A stretch of DNA of 64,000 bases from Physcomitrium patens (taxonomy: Eukaryota; Streptophyta; Bryopsida; Funariales; Funariaceae), in assembly GCF_000002425.4 (NCBI RefSeq), contig NC_037269.1:15783309-15847308 (forward strand), written 5' to 3'. The position numbers and the translations under genes were made by a program. Position 1 is the first letter of the stretch; every line of letters begins with the position of its first letter. The notes beneath the pieces are model-generated. The model searched no databases, was not told the origin of the DNA, and saw nothing but the letters and a program-made list of their open reading frames with translations. This document shows positions 59,170-64,000 of this stretch, piece after piece.

Positions 59170-60256
59170 GATGCATCTTTTGAGCAACAAAGAACAGTTT
59201 TCTTCAAGCCAGAGCAATTTCATCTTCGAGCATTAAAATCAACATTGACTGTTGATTTAACTTTTTTTGAGTAAGCCCAGTTAAGTATGTCTTCACACCC
59301 TCTTGTTCATGATATCAAGAATAATTCTTCTAAATCTCATGATCTCTCTAAATTCGAGTTCAAGAACAACCTACTCTATTTCAAAGGATGCCTATATATT
59401 CCAAAAGGTGAAGCACGTTTACATATTCTTCAAACTCGTCATGACTTTCCAACTGTAGGGTATTTTGGATACAATAAGACTTTGGAGGTGATATCTAAGA
59501 ATTTTTGGTTGCCTCAAATGTGGAAGGCAGTCAAAGATTTTGTACAATCTTGTGATATTTGTTCAAGATCAAAAATTCCTTGTCATTGACCATATGGACT
59601 TCTTCAGCCATTATCCATTCTTGAATAACCATGGTCTTCTATTTCTATGGATTTTATCACGGATCTTTCAATCTCAGGTTTTTATGACTCTATATTCGTG
59701 ATAGTAAATTGTTTTACCAAGATGGCACATTTTGTACCATGTATAAAATCTATCACAAGTGAAGAAACACCTAAGCTCTTTTTTGATAATATCTATCACT
59801 ATCATGGGTTATCCAAGGATATTATATCAAATAGGAGAACTCAATTTATATCAAGATTTTGACGGATTCTTTTGAAGTTTCTAAAAGTAGATATAAAACT
59901 ATCTTTGGCATTCCATCCTCAAATTGATGGACAAACGGAGTATGTTAATCAAGTTTTGGAGTAATATTTAAGATGTATCATTAACTACCAACAAGTTGAT
60001 TGGATAATTCTTTTGCCATTAGTAGAGTTTGCTTACAATAATACAATACATTCTTCTACAAAATAAACACCTTTCTTTGTTAATTATGATTATCATCTAC
60101 GATTTGATACTTTTGATTTTTCAAAAGTTGATAATCTTGCTGTAAAATATTTGGTGATTCATTTGTCAAAGCTACATGCAACGATGAAAGAGCAGTTTAA
60201 AGAGGCTCAAGAACAACAAAAGGTCAATGCGGGTGTCTATCGAAAGTTGCATATCA
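59170..60256 (+). pseudogene. Integrase of G4
   Basis: Open at 59287-59589 (TRHDFPTVGYFGYNKTLEVI, SCDICSRSKIPCH) and 59647-59862 (MDFITDLSISGFYD, VIVNCFTKMAHFVPC). Second Asp lost (SNRRTQF). Near 60256 about 130 bases covering the IGDKVWLLR...LDYRRLGPFSI part are deleted. Confidence 0.92.
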
Positions 60257-61827
60257 TTTACACCTACCAAAGTCAATGAAAATCCATCAAGTATTCTATG
60301 TGTCTCTTCTTGAACTATACAAGATAGTAAACATACCAAGAAGAAGACAAGCTTCACCTCTTCCTATAGAAGTGGACAATAATGAAGAGTTCAAAGTGGA
60401 AGAAGTCCTAGATTCAAGGCAGTGTCGTGTTGTAACACGAGTATACCGTGAAAATATAAAGAAAAAGGACTTTTATTAATATTCAGTTACCTCGAATATT
60501 GGGAGCAATGACCAACTCTTGTACAAATACTGAGTGGCCAGGTTCAGTCACCCCGTTACAGTCAGCCGGGGCATACTGAAATGCTCCATTCAATTCCAAT
60601 AACGGGAGTCAGCGGGAAGAGAAGGACCAATTCACACGACGGGTTCGAAGAGCCAATTGGATCCAATTTCGAGAATCCAATCCGGGTCCTCTTACCCAAT
60701 ATGAGACCTGAATTGGCCGGGCAACCCAATGCAAACCCAATTACGGGAACATCCAGGTTACTACGGACATCTTATCCAATATGGGACCTGAATTGGTCGG
60801 GCGACTCAATGTGGTCCCGATTACGGGGTTTCGATTCTGTTTCGGGCTGTCCTGTTCTCTGTGCCATTTCAGGGAACGTTGTTTTTGGTAAAAGGATCTC
60901 TTAAAGATAAAAACGGGAGAGAAAAGCTCTGACGGCGAGAGCCAATTTCGGATCTAAGCCTTGATGGCAAGAGCCAATTCCGGATCCAAGACGGAAGATT
61001 GAAGAAATTCAGAGGATAAGGTTAGGAGAGAGAAGAGTTTTGGGGGGGGTTTTTTTTTCTTTGAATCGGGGAGCTAGCTTCAAGTTTTTTGCAAGGTTAC
61101 TAGTTCGTTTTTATTGGAGGTTTTTGAAGATCAAGGGGATTGGAGAGGAGCTTCATGCTTCGGGTCGGGAAAGAAAAGACGGAGAATTGGATTTTTCTTT
61201 TTCATAGAGTTTTGGGAAGACTGAGACAATCGTTGGTGAAGTCAGTGTTGTAATGGTGAATCGGGATTTTTAATGAAGTGGGTTTGAATACTCTTGATTG
61301 TTTTGTGAAATCGAGTTACGTCTGTGATTGAAGGATTAAAAGGGTGTCTATAGGATTGAGTATGCGGAGTGAAAGAAATTTATTGGGTTAATCTAACAAG
61401 ACAGTCAGTGGATACAAGATCGTAAGTACAAAGCGGTATTGAAGATTAACAGTTTGGGTTGTTCGGGGTTCTCTGTAACGTCTAGAGACCTACCGACTGG
61501 GGCAAAAAGGACTTCGACAAGCATTCGAAGAGCATCCGTATGGATTTACGGTACATTATTGCAGTCGTTTATATTCCAGCAGTCAAAACTGATAGACTGC
61601 TTGACTATCGGCGAATCTCCATACTACCTTCTACAGTCAGACGCCCGACGCATTCTCGAGCAGGAAAGCTTGTAATACGACAGCGGTGCCAAAATAAATT
61701 AGAATATCTTATCCATTGGCACGGATATGGTATTAGTGAATGCACATGGGAGCCAATAAAGAATCTTACAAATGCAACAAAGGTAATGGAAGCTTTTCAT
61801 CGACCACATCCATCAAAATTAAGTTGA
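60257..61827 (+). pseudogene. Chromodomain of G4, split by a long solo LTR
   Basis: Left part to 60422: HQVFYVSLLELYKIVNIPRR, then [18 protein letters not shown]. Right part from 61683: [39 protein letters not shown]. Both parts are in good condition apart from the insertion. Confidence 0.92.
60423..61682 (+). repeat. Solo LTR of the long-LTR family in the G4 chromodomain, duplication GCAG/GCGG
   Basis: TGTCGTGTTGTAACACGAG to GCTTGTAATACGACA, 1260 bp, flanked by GCAG (60419-60422) and GCGG (61683-61686); removing it with one 4-bp copy restores the host frame. It holds a roughly 80-bp near-tandem duplication around 60690-60835 (CCAATATGRGACCTGAATTG twice). Richer in G and C than the host. Frames inside it (for example 60581-60904) are not credible genes. 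Confidence 0.92.
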
Positions 61828-61926
61828 AAACCTCCTTTATAAAAATAAAAAAAAAACATCTAGGTAAGATAACATTCTACTTTCAATCCTTGTTTGTAGC
61901 TTCTTTAAAGTTGTGATGCTCAAGAG

Positions 61927-62349
61927 ATAGACAACCAACAACCTGTGGATTCGACTCAAGTGCCTTTATTTGTTGACCTGCCAAATAAGATATTACGATT
62001 GTGACAACCTTCAAGAGGACACAATCGAGATGAAGATCTTCAAGAACAACATATTCTTACTCAAATAGATGGCGAGATACAACATGTTTGGTATCACGAC
62101 TTGGGAAGGGACTCCTGATATTTGATGATTTTGCTAGAGACAAGATCAACTCTTGATGGTGTTCTAAATGTTCTATTCAAAGGAAGTTATGAAGGCCTCA
62201 ACAATGATCAAATAACTGCGTGGTCTTCCCATCTTAGTATGGGACACTATGGATGGTTGAGAGGCCCTATCAATCATCTTCGAAGAGAACAAAGATCAAA
62301 GTATGTCGCAAATATAATTCATCACATCATAGATTTCCTCAACATATGA
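61927..62349 (+). pseudogene. ORF3 of G4
   Basis: Exactly 423 bp with the start codon changed to ATA and two internal TGA codons at former CGA codons. The last 76 codons are open (62122-62349): NVLFKGSYEGLNNDQITAW, GHYGWLRGPINHLRREQRSK. The WYHDLGRDS block has its Trp. Confidence 0.62.
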
Positions 62350-62390
62350 TGACCGCTCTTTGTGGAACTCATCCTTAAAAGGGCTAGTAA

Positions 62391-62951
62391 TGTCACAAAC
62401 ATACTCATGTAAGCTAGTAATTACATATATGAATAGGTAGAAGTAAGTAGAAATAAGTAAAAGTAAGTTAATTCTATAGTATTTAATATAGAAGCTTTTT
62501 AGAAGCTTCATATATACTGATTTGACTTCATGGATGTCTTTAATTTACTTTTTGGATTAAAAACGTGGTCAACAAGTTGGCCATGTGCCACACATGTTTT
62601 TAGCTTGAAGACCAAGCTAACTATGTGGTCCACACATAGAAAAACTTGCCTTGTAAGTTAAGGCATGTATCCTACAAAGTCAATACATATTGAAGGTCCT
62701 ATAGAACATCACCACATAGTCTCTAGTTAGATAGTATATATAGAGACAAGAGTGAAGCCTTCTTGACTCTTGTCAACTCTTTTCTTGCTTCTAGTCTAGT
62801 TTCAAGGGTCTCTTATTTTATTTTCTTTTGGCAATAGCCATTCCTATTTTTCTTTTAATATACATACTTGTTTATTTAAATTTTTTTACCTTTCTTTGAA
62901 TGAAGGCTCACTTGTCTGAATTGCTTTTTCATTAAGTTCTTATCCTTGACA
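62391..62951 (+). repeat. 3' LTR of G4
   Basis: TGTCACAAACATACTCATG to CTTATCCTTGACA, 561 bp, preceded by the purine-rich AAAAGGGCTAGTAA and followed by ATAGG. Confidence 0.96.
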
Positions 62952-62956
62952 ATAGG

Positions 62957-64000
62957 CTATGGCATCAAAAGAAGCTATTACTTATGGCATTGAGGCTGTA
63001 AGAAAAAAAGATGATGTTTTTGACAAGCATGTAAATACAAGGGATCTATGGAATCATGCTATTATCAGCATGAATAAGAAAAAAATAACAAGGTAGGAAT
63101 TACTTAACACATCCACAATAATTAGAAATGCTATAAGATAGGATGATTTTGTAGATACTATATCTGTATATGCTTATTTGGCAAAGTTTCAACATGAAGT
63201 CGAAATGGAGGTGAAAAATAGAAGAAATGAAATAGAAGAAAATTTTGAAGAACCAACTAATAAGAGGAGATCTCAAAGGCATGCAAAAATATTACAAAAT
63301 AAAGAAATACCTATACCACATGCTAATAGACGATCCAGGGCTGGGCCATCGACATCACACCTTGGAAAAGCACCACTGCCAAAAGAAAAATGGAAAGAAA
63401 GGATGGAAGGTTATTAAAACAAAAGAAAGAGTAAGCATGTTACTTATAAGCTTCAATTAGATATTGAGGCAGCCACAAATTTGAAAGGAGTGTTAGAAAA
63501 AAGAATATTGAATGCCAAAATTGAATTTATTCTATGAGAAATTTTAGACATTGCAAAGAGAGAGTTTCATGAAGTCATCATAGATACTATTAAACGAAAG
63601 AAGCAGTTGATAAGAGAATCTGTTGTATTTAATGCTTTGGATACAATCTTGATTAAAGAAGCAGAACATGAATTGATAGAATGTTGTATCAATAAAAAAT
63701 AAAAAAAAATTTATTTGGATGAATAGAATGATGATGACAAGGGCCCTGGACACTATACCAAAGGACATTGGGCAAGAATCACTACAGAGACTTTAGTAAA
63801 AATGGAAGACTTGGTAGAACTTGTAATTACTGTCATTGATCATAGATCTGAAATTAATGTTATGTCAAAAGAAGTCTATAAACGTGAAAGGTGGCCCATT
63901 GATATTAACCATGGATGGATGATTCGGGCAACAAATAATACACGACGAGATCTTTATGATATTTTGACATGGTATAAAATGAGCCATCTTGGTAAAATGA
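62957..64000 (+). pseudogene. L1 gag C-terminus and aspartic protease, continuing past the window
   Basis: Frame in one register from 62957: MASKEAITYGIEAVRKKDDV, LAKFQHEVEMEVKNRRNEIE, a basic RRSQRHAKIL, then KLQLDIEAATNLKGVLEKRI, AKREFHEVIIDTIKRKKQLI. The protease loop near 63830 reads VIDHRSEINVMSKEVYKRER, the retropepsin D-x-G-S with Gly changed to Arg; WPIDINHGWMIRATNNTRRD follows. Stops at 63097 and others. This is the right-hand side of the gag/protease split by G4. Confidence 0.78.

Larger units (their letters stand above)
48436..62951 (+). mobile_element. Chromovirus copy G4, duplication ATAGG, containing G5 and a solo LTR
   Basis: ATAGG at 48431-48435 and 62952-62956 is a perfect 5-bp duplication. 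The 5' LTR is shortened by an internal deletion; G5 is inserted at 49969-57300 and a long solo LTR at 60423-61682. Without these it is about 5.9 kb, 0.45 kb short of the family length because of the LTR deletion and a 0.13-kb deletion near 60256. Confidence 0.95.
45919..64000 (+). mobile_element. Long-LTR gypsy-type element L1 (5' LTR, gag, protease), interrupted by G4; continues past the window
   Basis: L1 starts TGTCGTGTTG inside G3. Its gag runs 47238-48435, breaks at the G4 insertion (ATAGG duplication) and resumes at 62957 with gag C-terminus and protease. It is a different lineage from the G family: other gag, other LTR. RT, integrase and 3' LTR should follow right of the window, then G3 should resume. 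Confidence 0.8.

Noticed and set aside
60581..60904. 107-codon frame in the solo LTR
   Set aside because: It is made of the duplicated LTR blocks and is broken in the other copy.

Overview
The window looks like nuclear DNA of a land plant. A bryophyte (moss-type) genome is my best guess at low to moderate confidence: a plastid-type acyl carrier protein and a P-class PPR gene with short GT-AG introns sit in a small GC-richer island (about 31.1-37.9 kb), and everything around it is AT-rich, retrotransposon-dominated DNA. No RNA genes, CRISPR arrays or bacterial-style operons were seen.

Layout. 1-2023: 3' end of a Ty1/copia element (RT, RNase H, 3' LTR), apparently inserted in the LTR of the next element. 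2024-8084: Ty3/gypsy chromovirus copy G1 (+). 8085-22712: AT-rich 'graveyard' with at least three decayed copies of the same chromovirus family, decayed LTRs in both orientations, an LTR-like 1.6-kb insertion with a degenerate ATTTGATTAGG-type repeat, and a copia RNase H remnant. 22718-31092: chromovirus copy G2 (+), bounded by a perfect 5-bp duplication AGTAT and itself carrying three LTR insertions. 31098-37998: gene island with a disrupted PPR gene (+) and an acyl carrier protein gene (-). 38023-41316: AT-rich DNA without recognisable genes. 41317-64000: a nest of retrotransposons. G3 (-) is interrupted by a long-LTR element L1 (+); L1 is interrupted by G4 (+, duplication ATAGG); G4 is interrupted by G5 (-, duplication CCTAA/TCTAA); G4 and G5 each also carry a solo LTR of a third family.

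The chromovirus family is about 6.4 kb when the insertions are subtracted. Its LTRs are about 0.55-0.56 kb and end TGTCA...TGACA. The order is gag (zinc knuckle), protease, RT, RNase H, integrase, chromodomain, then a 423-bp extra reading frame (called ORF3 here) that fits no retroelement domain I know, then a purine-rich tract and the 3' LTR. Every copy is broken by stop codons, mostly of the kind made by C-to-T or G-to-A change, so none is autonomous.

Most interesting points. (1) The 11 bases TTGACAAGAGT, two bases downstream of the 5' LTR, are the exact reverse complement of ACTCTTGTCAA inside the LTR, about 31 bases after the TATA box. This is the arrangement expected for self-primed reverse transcription (Tf1/sushi type) rather than tRNA priming. 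(2) ORF3 keeps exactly 423 bp in four copies (G5 after subtracting its insertion). (3) The nesting is at least four levels deep and most junctions can be read to the base. (4) The PPR gene carries two apparent frameshifts and an in-frame TAG.
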